Origin: a virus
Length of the DNA stretch: 52,017 nucleotides
Reading direction: 5' to 3' (one strand)
IMG/VR virus record: IMGVR_UViG_3300006810_000064
Location: 1-52,017 of that record
A program made the position numbers and the translations under genes. Shown one piece after another: positions 21,401 to 30,036 of the stretch; within the stretch, counting starts at the first letter, position 1; each line of letters opens with the position of its first letter. The notes under the pieces were generated by a model. The model searched no databases. It was given only the letters and a program-made list of their open reading frames with translations, and was not told the origin of the DNA.

Positions 21401-24400
21401 AAGAGAATATGGAAGGTATTGACAAGAGTAGAATTGTCCATTTAGGTAATTTCAATGGTGATGTACTTCAAAGTGGTAAGATAATAGAAGGAGAGATGCA
21501 GAAAGCACAGGTCCTACTTCCATCTAAATTCAAATTAGGTGGTAAACTTATTGACCTATTTGAAGAGTTTGATAATGATAAAGGTGATGGTGTTTACTTA
21601 AAAAGAGGTTCTGATGGAGTTGTTAGGGTAAAAGAGCACATGGTTGATAAGAAATTGTTAGAGCAGTTTACTTTCAGAATTCCAACATCCTCACATGGAC
21701 TTGGGTCATCTATTGAAGTTGTAGGTTTCTTACCTCCAGAAAGTGGTGACTTAATTGTTACACCTAAAGGCTTTATTGCTCAGATGGGACAAGATTTTGA
21801 TATTGATAGCTTAACAGCTTATCAGTATAATCATATTGTGATGGCTACAAATACTGAAAACTATTCAGAAGGTAGCATTCATTTATTGACAGAAGAAACC
21901 AGAGAGGCTTTTGTACAGGAGAAAGAATTCCTGTTGAACACACTGAGAGATGAGATTAAGAAGGATGGACTAGGGAAGATTATAGTTTCTGCAGCTCCAA
22001 CAGTGGAGAAACCAAATAATGCTTTGATGGCAACACTAGCTCTAGTCCAAGAGACTGGAGCCAGAACAGAGAAAGAGATACTTGATGAGATTGATTTCCA
22101 AAAATCAGAACTTAGAAAAGATTTTGATTTGAAATTACTTGAGAACAAGTTTATTGAGATACACAATTCAGTGTATTCAAATCCTCAGGCTCAGAAGCAG
22201 ATACAGAAAGTATTATCAATGGCAACAGCTGAACAACAAGCTGATGAAATCCAAGCTCTTCAAATAGGGTCAGGAAACTCATTTAATATTTTATCACCAA
22301 GGTACCAACAAATGAAACTTAATGCTGGTTCTACTGGTCAAGTTGCTATTGGTATCTATGCAAAAGGACTTACACTACATAGTTTGGTTCAACAAGCAAG
22401 TGCAGATGGTAGTCTAATTAGATTGGGTACAACAGACAGATTTGGAAAAGAGCATGTGAAGAAAGTAACAATTGGAAACTTGCATAGTGAAGGAGTTCTA
22501 GGACGAACAGATAGCATTAAATCTAAAGGAAAAGAATTTGACGGGTTTACAAGACGTATATCTACAATCTTAGATGAGAGAGCAAATACTGCAACAGATA
22601 ATGAGAAAGCACAAATATTAGGTAGAACAGGACTAAATTATAGAAGTGCTATTGGAGTTGATAGTTTATTATCCATGCTAGGCTTTGACCTTGAGTACAC
22701 TAGAATTACTAAGGATGAATATATAGAAGGAGCACCTTTCCACAGAAAGGCAGAGATAGATGGAAATTCAGTGTATTATTTAGAGCACTCTTTACCTTAC
22801 TTGTTACACTCACAGCCAATCATAAGAGAATACTTTGAGCTTATTGCTAAGAAAGGGTCTCAAACAACTGACTTTAGTGCAGATGCTAAAAAAGAGGCTC
22901 AACTTGCAATGCTTAAAAAATATGGAGAACAAGACCAAGAATTTTTTGATGGAAAAGTTGTAAGATGGGCACAAGATGGAGAGAAGAGAATTCCTCTAAG
23001 TGACCAGGATAACACTAAATTCACTTCTAAATTCTTAGCTGACCAAATAGAACTTAATGGAGCAGAGAATAAAACATCTCAGTTACAGATATTAGCTTTG
23101 TATGTTGATTTGATAAACCAATCAGAGAAACAGAGAGAGATGATGTCACATGTTGACTTACAGAACTTAGGAAAATCTATGTGGGAGTCTACAACAAGAG
23201 CTAAAGAATTTAGAAAATACTTCTATTCTGCACAGAATAGAGGAATGCTTGGAGCTGAAAAGCTAATAGGTAGAGTAGTTCGTCAATCAACAGACCCAAA
23301 TCAAATACCTTTAGGTGATGGTCTCATATTAGAGCCAACAACTAACCAGGGTGTTATGGTAGGTACTGCTTTAGGATTAAGTGAAGCACTGTTTACAAAT
23401 GTATTCCCTGCAAAGAATGTTGCTTTAAATAATATGATGGATGACTTAATTGCAAAGAGTAATGTTAATGTAGATAACATCAATACTCTTATTGATGCAA
23501 AAGAGAAAGTATTTCAAGAGGTTAAAAAATACTTAACCTCAGCAAAACAATTAGGTATCTTTGGTAAGAGTGCAAGTGAAGTTAGAAGAGAATTGATGAC
23601 AGATAGAGAAGGTAACCAATCCTTGAGTAGTTATATTGGTAACATGATGACTTCTAAAAGTACAGAACATGCAGATGGTATTCAAGCAGTACAAACCAAT
23701 TTGTTCCTAAACTTACTTAAAACAGTCAAAGGTGAAAATGGTAAGCCATCTTTATTGACCTTCAATAATAATGAATCATTTGAAGCTAATCAAGAAGCTA
23801 TCTATGCTTCCTTTAAGGAGCTGATAGCTGAAGATAAGACTTTACCACGGGTTATGAGAAATGGAAAATCTGAGTACTATTCTACTAGAATTCTAGCTCA
23901 AGAATTGATTGCATATTCTTATGCTACTGGAGGTGTTGTACAAGGAGCAGTTCAGTTCCACAAGTTCTTACCTATTGAGTATCTTGATGATATGACAAGG
24001 ACAAATAAGAGAGGTGTGACATCAACTATTAGTGAGAACATGAGAAAATTCAATTCTTTCCATAATGAAGTTCCATTACCAATGGAATTAGAACAGTTTG
24101 AAAGACAATATTTCCAGAATAATCCTGACAAGGTGCCACAGAGTAAAATGAAAGAGATAAAGTTAGAGGATGGCACAGTACTCTATGAGACTTTAGAAAA
24201 AGCTGGTGGGCAATACCTTGCTGTAAGACAACAAACAAAAAGCAAGTTGAAGTCAGACAAGTGGAAATTATATGAAAAAATTATAGTAGAGGACAGTGCA
24301 TCATCAAAACTATACAGAGAAATCAGTGTCTTAGGTGATACAGGAATGACTGAATATGAATTTGGTCTAGAAGAATTGTCAAGTGTGGTTAATGAAAAGG

Positions 24401-25461
24401 TAGCTCCAATACGAGATATTGATGCTTTAGAAATGGAGACCATATCAGATGAAAAAATGGGTGAAATTCCTGCTGATGGTAGTACAATAGTTTCTTTCTT
24501 AGATGCCATTGAGAATGGAGAGTATGGAGAATATGGTAATGTAAGAGAAATTGCTAAGTACTTAAAACAATTCGTAACAGATGACCAAGTGTTTACCTAT
24601 ACTAAGGCAGATGTTGCTGGTAGAGTTATAAATGGGCACTTAACTCTGAACCCTGATAACATACCCAACAGAAATATACTTGCTCCAACTTTTATCCATG
24701 AAGTAGCACATGTCATAACTCAGAAACTTGTAAATCAGCATTTAGATGAGTTTGGAGAGCTTAAGTCAGGAGCACCTGCAGAATTGGTAGGATTGAATAA
24801 TGTATTGACAGAATACAAGAAGCAAATTATAGCTGATAATCCTGTGGAGTGGGAAAAATTCCAAGAGAAATTAATTAAGTACAAAGAGGCAGCAAAACAG
24901 AATATACCTTGGGATGGTGTCTTCACACAGATGGAGCTTGATACTTTCTACCCTGCTACAAATCTACATGAATTCATAGCTACTAGTTTAGGTAACAATC
25001 AAGAGTTCATCAAGAAAGCTAAATCGATGTCTTACCTTGAAAGTGGACAGACTATTATGCAAAAATTTGGTTCTCTCATTACTAATTTCATAAAAAGAAT
25101 AGGTAAAATGCAGGGAATTCCAGAAAATAGCGTAGCTTTGCAAGCAATTCAAAGAAGTATGGGCGTAGTAGAAGCAGCAAACAGAGGAAGATTAGCAGAA
25201 ATTGCAGAAAAAGTTGAAGCTCAAAAAGAACCTGATTTAGCCCATGATGAAACAGCTCACCTAGTCGAGAAATTTAACCAACAAGAACCTGACTTTGATG
25301 AAAGTTTCTATCAAGGATGGGACCAAACTCCAGATAACTTAGGTGACCCAACTAAAGACAACACAACAGAAAATACAGGAGACCCAAGCAATGACATAGC
25401 TGATGAGAATTCAATCTCTATGTTACCTGTAATGATTAGAACTAAAAATAAATGTAATTAA
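12448..25461 (+). CDS. Giant virion RNA polymerase polyprotein with zincin-like protease domain
   Basis: A 4,337-residue single ORF. The catalytic centre is DFDID at residues 3116-3120 (bases 21793-21807), preceded by RIPTSSHGLG (from R3077), aligning with the RxPTxHxLG...NADFDGD layout of cellular RNAP beta-prime double-psi barrels. The same DFDID loop is the active site of the Cellulophaga phage phi14:2 gp66 polymerase. A Lys in the SAVKVGG segment (K2785) may belong to the other barrel. The C-terminus has a zincin motif, HEVAH at 4084-4088, with a later NLHEFIA (4172-4178) that can supply the third ligand. The N-terminal third has Gly/Ala-rich membrane-like stretches (about 365-420 and 635-665) and a Pro-rich linker (about 960-975). 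It is probably packaged, injected and transcribes early genes; the protease may cut the polyprotein. Confidence 0.9.
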   Translation: MDEFAIEVLKANGYDYDSGGIIDAEGNFLSSVELNGKTYTSEADPVLWEEAQQPQYRETGAPDPVQDFRGFEADPLGTALTPAQKENYPMYAQIQEEQGLPTYDDANIYEKEMERQAEEEMEDPYYGTLRELQEEGHEGINDELINKIKENEKFIAEVEAKDPSWNVNIREKDDTDEQIEDAAMYNVPGIAAGYIEKGVMGLVKWANSTFYGESAGMNGTKEEKLAYEKALQDRKEMKKPAARIMKAKIDEKLAELNPVWEEMSMLETIHPDNDIVRYAINELEQEKALIDNSIDEQWIFNPLSDKYTINTLTAGFQGVIDKYMHFQPLANKVTKGEELTENEQLAAEALGLQTKTQGMQLEQHWMHGLTKGTFDSAAFLYGGAVGRVAMKGVTKAVTTAASKQVGNLFGNIIGGSVNMTGQAILHPESHIRAIDKYYGSIAMDVDAEGKPVLTTDRRTYATLMEEMTQKEDELEEMLLTAKDPDMRRNLQAVLKSTQDIKNGLVEPETLANSIGYGFTSVLTENTIENYGLKIGKGLIKNPVTKKLASKNWVKSVAASRAAKGTGAALNKVDNLFMGVKRKFNAITGDGGSKLVGGNFEEMGEEVATQLVPVWGETDEEAIARKGELLELSFYGQVAGQTLLMGGLMKGVHAPAAGLSALQNSRNKDVKKARQAYKDLVKEFGKGNITEAETHELLMKAGGGKFTVQEYNNKINQLKAQGDFAGAADVERNKTFNIGKEMIKNGKGKQFVRDMNRLIANGTIPAESTPAVMEAVNEIKKMNGDMSKHGDLRNKDFVLELKSKQRYTANQKKKIKEEMTRLQGEEVSPQRDGSIKGLETALANIETFEGRLNKQLRLETSEAMRDKLQKEAEITQELVKNYKKHEGDKGTGYVKITRKEAIDKMEKKYGNTIQSSVKQMAKKNLDRYILNETIDEHMKKFEAMPANKPNETETKVDNQNPPEDGATPPPTSTPPAETQEVTAKQTKVKDHVDKLSKSIDEVTAQLEQQQTLFDDEGSLNLAAPDTNVPPTKEPDTDPAKDATLEQAELMDTAFFDDMPKASDGKFENEPFQAMVDAVKTRVKEMEEENGEAPTFDDYVDEMLENGDVEADVMKGHMRALGLAWDGAQLGKSNWKKSYNERYASMEAMLALDAAKRSNVPPKVKTDEEIVEEEKEQEQVAGKKTNSEPITYNPDTGEGSHVTPNKQKHYGTEHKANFSAIQYEEEITIDENGKEVRKKVNAPVPQANMESSVNWWDLVNPNKNNIGDKLIPTLLEGEELANTDVAVRDERGIQIPGKSETFEAWTLRTMEEKYPSLTFEQFQETQEYKDKVPMVYKDSNGSNVAYVPEVMWFNANSVGDPTDVEEIDLNNPTAYHQKLIDQNREQARALRNGILSGDVVGMEIADNLSMPPFIKMEKQDADGMPIPTAPLNQMHPDTRLVQMNPNGQFYGLDGVSLKDEHADIINYGDDKSGLGKMEMKQQGKAKSQVATNKGHYYALSFIGMKDGRKQYIAIELNRKKEDGLTDGAHKDDIETARWIAATNKITKFPNSPVGDNDTHPNHMTKTEAEALRRQILEVTGIDVKDKYADMLEARVAHHLGGFSKKTTFGKDTIGMLLGFNETAGTYTKPDSEWVSNMKFKFNAPMVTIKRNPDRSFEVKLVEITPKTVNGEKVTQAKNYEDFLKERLSSNVMGFNVGTEANPVFTAAPQQRYKLTPILKDKTLEDHKETFKQEVEDLKQDEKVEKKTTEVETKDAPVVADTKIIDKAKRKEAMTQAAALAKRLNLNIEDISEIDNLVVAEMATTEQVEKGILSTPGLTIKQEEQVVDWLFSQLSSKEGTYEDAKHRISGILTLNVEELNQSISDLQAFKDNPVVLQMILNMEQAVEQQTEVLNSLDELVAEAGLRAVNVDFVSEEFDVEEWEENIKDFSKGAGEVKSIDKVGTALKRIFAQVSDGQTGFMGLETFPGFKRMYDTVTLALSADTTLEPNFEQMMEILKKRKDSTPWMTPLIEALEASDKQTQNQFVYNTYQQKVYAKFAALSMKNKAIDSRVLDSNANEAKRQIQEKWRENFKRSPINNEGLIDKGALGVVIEEWNRWQEEGVEAQSDEVLQNFLSKFGIELSQGTWDALRANELNVSEGGGKLKVAEFKDLFSGLTPESSSNRTGFLFTNLVKYALLNESKKGDIEFYEATDNHPFKQMSTILNQLSELEAKYNPTYGGTSRYVAGKSVTEMEQFTYFYEQFKKLKNSAKGDKAEIAKLQNLSFSQDSFLLDLLTNDPVFAEQFQHGLIDLMALKELYKQSPLQAGIDELSGVDYRFTQRALFQDRKQGSERTVEGQDFDIRMAHMNTLTNSDKGRMMLLKTAVFDFYKQSGKAFKIEDGEVTFTEELNNLLYKQLVMPELRRIVNYINNGNKSTIDSYDAGATRFNILSELNTLTDANGLTFVEAIVAELDKNGGNVETTLTEIEKEFKGKSTKVLEQNVVREAKDNVKDISEFAKKKDQFNNADYLAKREGTVLENMLVAELDFTLNSMLTNMNYMQMMTGDPALYYKKHRSDEVAELNDSVAQEKMSQRLAINLGKRMAAMIAPGSVLADSHDNKYIQVFLDDMNGPTENLLDIIEMHYGEKAGDIQLSDGVSVREAVELTKKGTRDYVKQLEAEFPRIAEFIDIESTDAQEYTTLEEHLHVMDKQGRISQKLMTEIKDKIKKGEDLTKEQLDIVMQPIKPVYTGTQFDADNDINRMMYIKSSSFPLIPQLTKGRELDKLRVNMEEVEASTGKTVRAAYHSAVKVGGMVSENRIKSFDQPILPQNTLTLNREHFKIQQDVPFKSKEIQDDKVSMGTQIFKLLMGDGIMEMDGFMYQGKPVTGKQLQAEFHSVFAEMVGMKKDKFLRSLGYDENMETKDPVKTMQKLEALLKKEAKSRGFSKQDLKILDLVDGASGKTFKLPLWLTGNSNKYESMLNAMINNKIFKQKIPGNKFVTGSEAGFQVQENMEGIDKSRIVHLGNFNGDVLQSGKIIEGEMQKAQVLLPSKFKLGGKLIDLFEEFDNDKGDGVYLKRGSDGVVRVKEHMVDKKLLEQFTFRIPTSSHGLGSSIEVVGFLPPESGDLIVTPKGFIAQMGQDFDIDSLTAYQYNHIVMATNTENYSEGSIHLLTEETREAFVQEKEFLLNTLRDEIKKDGLGKIIVSAAPTVEKPNNALMATLALVQETGARTEKEILDEIDFQKSELRKDFDLKLLENKFIEIHNSVYSNPQAQKQIQKVLSMATAEQQADEIQALQIGSGNSFNILSPRYQQMKLNAGSTGQVAIGIYAKGLTLHSLVQQASADGSLIRLGTTDRFGKEHVKKVTIGNLHSEGVLGRTDSIKSKGKEFDGFTRRISTILDERANTATDNEKAQILGRTGLNYRSAIGVDSLLSMLGFDLEYTRITKDEYIEGAPFHRKAEIDGNSVYYLEHSLPYLLHSQPIIREYFELIAKKGSQTTDFSADAKKEAQLAMLKKYGEQDQEFFDGKVVRWAQDGEKRIPLSDQDNTKFTSKFLADQIELNGAENKTSQLQILALYVDLINQSEKQREMMSHVDLQNLGKSMWESTTRAKEFRKYFYSAQNRGMLGAEKLIGRVVRQSTDPNQIPLGDGLILEPTTNQGVMVGTALGLSEALFTNVFPAKNVALNNMMDDLIAKSNVNVDNINTLIDAKEKVFQEVKKYLTSAKQLGIFGKSASEVRRELMTDREGNQSLSSYIGNMMTSKSTEHADGIQAVQTNLFLNLLKTVKGENGKPSLLTFNNNESFEANQEAIYASFKELIAEDKTLPRVMRNGKSEYYSTRILAQELIAYSYATGGVVQGAVQFHKFLPIEYLDDMTRTNKRGVTSTISENMRKFNSFHNEVPLPMELEQFERQYFQNNPDKVPQSKMKEIKLEDGTVLYETLEKAGGQYLAVRQQTKSKLKSDKWKLYEKIIVEDSASSKLYREISVLGDTGMTEYEFGLEELSSVVNEKVAPIRDIDALEMETISDEKMGEIPADGSTIVSFLDAIENGEYGEYGNVREIAKYLKQFVTDDQVFTYTKADVAGRVINGHLTLNPDNIPNRNILAPTFIHEVAHVITQKLVNQHLDEFGELKSGAPAELVGLNNVLTEYKKQIIADNPVEWEKFQEKLIKYKEAAKQNIPWDGVFTQMELDTFYPATNLHEFIATSLGNNQEFIKKAKSMSYLESGQTIMQKFGSLITNFIKRIGKMQGIPENSVALQAIQRSMGVVEAANRGRLAEIAEKVEAQKEPDLAHDETAHLVEKFNQQEPDFDESFYQGWDQTPDNLGDPTKDNTTENTGDPSNDIADENSISMLPVMIRTKNKCN

Positions 25462-25463
25462 AT

Positions 25464-28400
25464 ATGGCAAGATGTGATATACAATTGAAAGAGGTAACTG
25501 ACTTAGTCAACAAAAAGTCTGAAGAAGTCATTGCACTACTTTCAAATAAATCTCTTAAGGAAGCTAAAAGACTAGCACCCATAATGAATGATAGACATTT
25601 CTATGGAGCAAGAGTAATACAGGTGCCTAAAGCTCTAGGCACTACACCAGTAGTTATAGCAGACAAAGCTATGCTTGCTGAAGCAATAGAGAATAAGATT
25701 ACTGATGATGAAAAATATGAGATGGAAGAAAGAATGGCTGAGCTTGAAGCAGGGCAAAACTATGCAACTCTAGACATGTTGCCTTCAGGTATGAAGACCT
25801 ACAACAAATTTAATTATTCCAATGTCTTGAACAACAAAATAATTCTCAAAGCCAAACTAGAGGCTCAGCGTAACTTGATTAAGAATAAGAAACGTGATAA
25901 GCAACAATTAAGACAGGTTGAATACTTAAATAATACTATCAAAAAGTTAGCACAAGATATAAAACATCTTAGGACAGCTGATGAGAGCTTAGAAGTTTAT
26001 CTTAATAGTGTTGCTAGAGATGTAAGAAATGTTAAGGCATTACTAAAGAATCCTACTATTGATAACATTCAGGCTATTGGAACTTACATTGAGGTACTAG
26101 AGAATATAACAAAAAAGTCAGGGTCTGAAGGAAATGGATTCCTTATGGATGACATTGACACTATTGAAGAAGACAACCCAATAATTTTTGAGCAGCTCAA
26201 AGAGACTATTGATGAGATTAACTTACTGAGACAAAAGCAAAATATAGCTCAAGAAAGAATGACTAGAGAGCTAATTAGGAACTACTTAAAGAATACTAAA
26301 GGTGCAAACAACTGGGATGAATTAGATTTAGATGATGCAGTAGAGGCTCATTATAAAGAACAATTTGAATCCAATAGAGAAATGGCTATGGGTCTTCAAT
26401 ATGTTACAGGAATGGATGAGCAAGAGAAGAAAAATATTATTGTTTCTGCAATCTATAAGACTTATGCAGATGCTCTAACCCAAAGTAATATGAAGGACAA
26501 GAGAAAAGCCCTTGATGATATTAAAGATGAGGTTAAAGCTGAACTCATTAAATTAGGGCACAGCACAGGAAGGATGTTTAGAAAGGTTGCTAATCAAAAT
26601 ATATTTTTAAGAAAAAATACAAGTGCACATCAATTGATTGGTAAATTCTCTTCTGCCTGGGTAGCATTCCAGAATAAGATGAAAACAGAGAATGAGAGAA
26701 TAACACAAAATATTCTCTATGACCCAAAGAAAACTTCTGATGAGGTAGAGCTTATCAAAAAGACTTTTCAAAAGTTAGATGCTAACGTTGATTTTTTTGA
26801 TGTTACTCTGGTTCCTGAAATCATAGAAGATGATACATTACAACACCATAAAGAATTCTTTGGTGACATAAAAGAAGCAGAAGCTTATCGAGATAAGTTA
26901 GTAGCTAAGATAGGACAAAGGGAATATGATAAGCTAAAAGATGATGCAATGCAAAAGATATTCTCTTATGATATCTTTCTAGAACAACAAGAAGCTAGAT
27001 TGTTAGAGAGACGAGAACAAGCAAAAAATAACCCCAAAATACCGTGGAATGAGGAGACCCATGTAAATAGAGATTTACATTATTCATACTCAAAAAATCC
27101 ATTCATATTTGCTAAGACCTACAAAGATACAGGAAGCAACCAGATTAACAAGCACTATACTGTCAATGGAGAAAAGAAATTTACTAATACTCCTGCTGAT
27201 ATGGAATTTATTTCATACTCTCCCAAGCATGAAAGTTACTTTGACCAAGACTTCAAAGAAATTGAAAATAACCCAGTACTAAACAAGGCTTGGGGAATTA
27301 TGGCTGACCTTGTAGAGTTCAATAATCAAAATGGATTTAATAATTCACCTAATGATTTGAATGAGTACAGTTTAGCAGCTATGCAAAAGAAATTAAAGCA
27401 AATGCCTCTGAGTAAGCTTAAGTTGATGGGAAGGAAAGTCTTAAGTCATTTACATAAGAATGTGACAGCAGAGAGGGAAATGGATGAAAACATTGATAAT
27501 CAATCCAATCAAGTTAGTGGTAGTAGAAACTTAGTTGATAAGCAGATAAAACAGTTATATAAGTCAAAAATTGCACAGTATAATAAGCCTGATAAAAAGA
27601 CAAAAGAGGCAGTTATGCAAGAGGCAAAAGCTCAGATATTAGAGAGACAAAACCCTGACTTAATGGATAACATCCTGACTGCCACTAGAATGACTGAGGT
27701 ATTTAAAGCAAAAAGAGAAGTTGAAGCTGAAGTTCTCTTCTTAAGAAATCAGCTACAAAAGGTAAAAGATAGAGCTGCATTTAAAAAGATAACAGATTTC
27801 TTCATCAACAAAGAATTCTATGGTATTAATAATAGACAGCACTGGGGTTGGCTTAATGTCCCTCCTGTTGAAGGAAGAGCAAGATGGTTTTCTGAACATG
27901 AGAAAGATATTAGAACTGAATCAAAGGCATCTATTAAAGCTCTTCAAGAAAGACTTAAGACAGAGACTGATGATATGATTAGAGCAGACATACAAAGAGA
28001 GATTGCTGCTTTTGAAGAGTTTTTAGAGTCTGGTGGTAGAGTACTTACTGGAGGCTCTGTGGTTGAAGCAATACTTATTAAGTCTACAAGAGTTGTAGCA
28101 TTCTCAGTTAACTTTGGAGCACAGGCTACAAACAAAGTTATTGCAGATGTTAATGCTTGGGAAGTAGATGGGAGAGAAGGCTTTTGGTCAGCAGGTGCTT
28201 ACCATGACTCTAAATCTTTCTCAAGAAAGTGGAAAGAATATGGTGGCAATTTAGAAACAAAACGACAAATTAAAATAGGAGACCTATTATTACAGAGATT
28301 AGAGGTATTCCAAAATAGTTCCAATGAGATATTTAAGCTGGAAAAATCAAAAGCAAAGAATGCTTTGTTGGCGATATTAGAAAATCCAATGAACTTAGTG

Positions 28401-29966
28401 AGTGAGGTTGAGAAAACAATTCAGAGACCTCAAATTCTTGCTATGTTATCTGAGATAGATATACAAGGTGTAGATGCCAATGGCAATCCTATAACTGTAA
28501 AGATGTGGGATAGAAAAACAAGAAGTTTTCCTGCTTTTACAGAAGTTGATGGTGCACTAGAATTAGCTGAAGGGTTTAAGTCTAAAGAAAATATTGATAC
28601 ATACCTTCTTAATAATTCACAAGAATACTCCAATCTCTTTGGAGATGCTGGTACAATACCTAGAAATATTGCCTTTATAAATGGTGATTACCGTGAAACT
28701 AGTACATACTTATTTGAAAAGAATATGCTAACTGCTTTGGCAATGCTATTTAAAAGATGGTCTGTTGCAACAGTTAAGAAGAAACTTAGTATGTATCAAA
28801 GACTAGGAGAAAATAAGTCAGGAGATTTAGCTACAATTGCAACTGCAATGAAAGGTGGGACAGTTATGTTAGCTTCAGGGACTCTCCTTGGTCCCATTGG
28901 TGGAATTATTGGACTTTCACTTTATGGTGCAAGTGTAGGGAGAAGAGTTTATAAAGCAAAATTAAAAGCTGATAAGATAAAAGCCACTGAAGCAGGGATG
29001 CATTTAAAGAATACCCAAGTTACGTGGTATAAAAGAAAAGGTTTTGTAAAAAGACAAATGGTTGCAAGTGCTAGACTTTCTATGGCAGCTTCTGCCACAG
29101 CTTTATCTATGATTATAAGTCCATTTACAAAGAAACAATACATAAATAGTGACAAAATAAAAAGAATAATGGATGTCAGAGGTCTCAACGAATTAGATGG
29201 GACTGAAGTTACAGACAAAGAAATTAGACAAATTGAAGATGATTTATATTTCTTGACAACTTCAGTTGCTTCCACTTTAAAGTTTCTTGCAATGAGAGCT
29301 TTAGTTATGTTAGCCCTTTACCCAGGGGAAGATGAAGAGAAGGAGCATAAAGAAAGAGTTGCAAGAGGAGATTTGTTTTGGTCAAGAATGGCTGCTGACC
29401 CAGATACTGCTCTATATTATACCTTAGAAAATATGTTCTCTGGATTCATACAAGATGCAAACATGCTATTCAATATAAATGGTCTAGTTAGAGAGGGAGA
29501 TGTATTTGGAGCTAAAAAGCTAGGTATTATGGCAAATGACCTTGAAAGTATAGCACAAGGTAATGCAGAGTTAAAGAGTGGGGAAAACAAGGGTAAAAAC
29601 AGATTCTGGACTCACCTCTTTAAATACTATACTCCTGCAGCTATGAAAGATGGGATGTCAATGGGATTTGGGTCAAAATCTAAGAGAGATTATAATACTC
29701 AAAACTGGATTGACCAACTCAAGAGACCTAAAATTGAAAAAATAAATAGTGCTAGACTTGAAGCTAGAGAAAAACATAAGAAAGCTTTGGAAGAATCCAG
29801 CTTGTGGTCTAATCTGACTGAGAAACAAAGAAATCTTCAGATATCACGAGAGCTATCAAAGATGTTTCCTGTTGTTAGAGACGAAGACATGTATGATGAT
29901 GGTTTCCCTGATATCAATAAAAGATGGAAATGGAAGGACTATTATGATGATGGGTATGGAAACTAG
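25464..29966 (+). CDS. Large ejected virion protein, companion of the RNA polymerase polyprotein
   Basis: A 1,500-residue protein starting 3 bases after the polymerase stop. The first ~800 residues are long, charged, coiled-coil-like helices with no recognisable enzyme motif. A Trp-containing segment near 790 (NRQHWGWLNVPPVEGRARWF) precedes a middle region rich in amphipathic helices. Three hydrophobic segments occur in the last third: about 1130-1158 (Gly-rich, GTLLGPIGGIIGLSLYG), about 1198-1221, and about 1267-1288. This layout recalls ejected proteins that line a trans-envelope channel, such as T7 gp16, though I see no sequence similarity to gp16. It is last in the late operon and stops with TAG 16 bases before the terminator hairpin. 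Role inferred from context. Confidence 0.6.
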   Translation: MARCDIQLKEVTDLVNKKSEEVIALLSNKSLKEAKRLAPIMNDRHFYGARVIQVPKALGTTPVVIADKAMLAEAIENKITDDEKYEMEERMAELEAGQNYATLDMLPSGMKTYNKFNYSNVLNNKIILKAKLEAQRNLIKNKKRDKQQLRQVEYLNNTIKKLAQDIKHLRTADESLEVYLNSVARDVRNVKALLKNPTIDNIQAIGTYIEVLENITKKSGSEGNGFLMDDIDTIEEDNPIIFEQLKETIDEINLLRQKQNIAQERMTRELIRNYLKNTKGANNWDELDLDDAVEAHYKEQFESNREMAMGLQYVTGMDEQEKKNIIVSAIYKTYADALTQSNMKDKRKALDDIKDEVKAELIKLGHSTGRMFRKVANQNIFLRKNTSAHQLIGKFSSAWVAFQNKMKTENERITQNILYDPKKTSDEVELIKKTFQKLDANVDFFDVTLVPEIIEDDTLQHHKEFFGDIKEAEAYRDKLVAKIGQREYDKLKDDAMQKIFSYDIFLEQQEARLLERREQAKNNPKIPWNEETHVNRDLHYSYSKNPFIFAKTYKDTGSNQINKHYTVNGEKKFTNTPADMEFISYSPKHESYFDQDFKEIENNPVLNKAWGIMADLVEFNNQNGFNNSPNDLNEYSLAAMQKKLKQMPLSKLKLMGRKVLSHLHKNVTAEREMDENIDNQSNQVSGSRNLVDKQIKQLYKSKIAQYNKPDKKTKEAVMQEAKAQILERQNPDLMDNILTATRMTEVFKAKREVEAEVLFLRNQLQKVKDRAAFKKITDFFINKEFYGINNRQHWGWLNVPPVEGRARWFSEHEKDIRTESKASIKALQERLKTETDDMIRADIQREIAAFEEFLESGGRVLTGGSVVEAILIKSTRVVAFSVNFGAQATNKVIADVNAWEVDGREGFWSAGAYHDSKSFSRKWKEYGGNLETKRQIKIGDLLLQRLEVFQNSSNEIFKLEKSKAKNALLAILENPMNLVSEVEKTIQRPQILAMLSEIDIQGVDANGNPITVKMWDRKTRSFPAFTEVDGALELAEGFKSKENIDTYLLNNSQEYSNLFGDAGTIPRNIAFINGDYRETSTYLFEKNMLTALAMLFKRWSVATVKKKLSMYQRLGENKSGDLATIATAMKGGTVMLASGTLLGPIGGIIGLSLYGASVGRRVYKAKLKADKIKATEAGMHLKNTQVTWYKRKGFVKRQMVASARLSMAASATALSMIISPFTKKQYINSDKIKRIMDVRGLNELDGTEVTDKEIRQIEDDLYFLTTSVASTLKFLAMRALVMLALYPGEDEEKEHKERVARGDLFWSRMAADPDTALYYTLENMFSGFIQDANMLFNINGLVREGDVFGAKKLGIMANDLESIAQGNAELKSGENKGKNRFWTHLFKYYTPAAMKDGMSMGFGSKSKRDYNTQNWIDQLKRPKIEKINSARLEAREKHKKALEESSLWSNLTEKQRNLQISRELSKMFPVVRDEDMYDDGFPDINKRWKWKDYYDDGYGN

Positions 29967-29981
29967 TGGTATGAGAAAAAA

Positions 29982-30017
29982 ATAGGGTAGCCTAACATGT
30001 CTGTTAAGCTACCCTAT
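29982..30017 (-). terminator. Strong rho-independent terminator in the convergent gap, best fitted to the - strand
   Basis: The arms ATAGGGTAGC and GCTACCCTAT (10 bp) enclose a second 5-bp stem (TAACA/TGTTA) with a TGTC loop; one C/A mismatch separates the stems. On the - strand the hairpin is followed at once by TTTTTTCTC, a classic T tract, so it should end the - strand operon just after the 30037 stop. On the + strand no T tract follows, but the stem may still slow or protect late transcripts from the RNA polymerase operon. Confidence 0.85.
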
Positions 30018-30036
30018 GAAAATGATAAAAAGCTAA

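Noticed and set aside
29967-30036. Additional small gene in the convergent gap
   Set aside because: The 70 bases hold only the terminator hairpin and a short A/T-rich flank.
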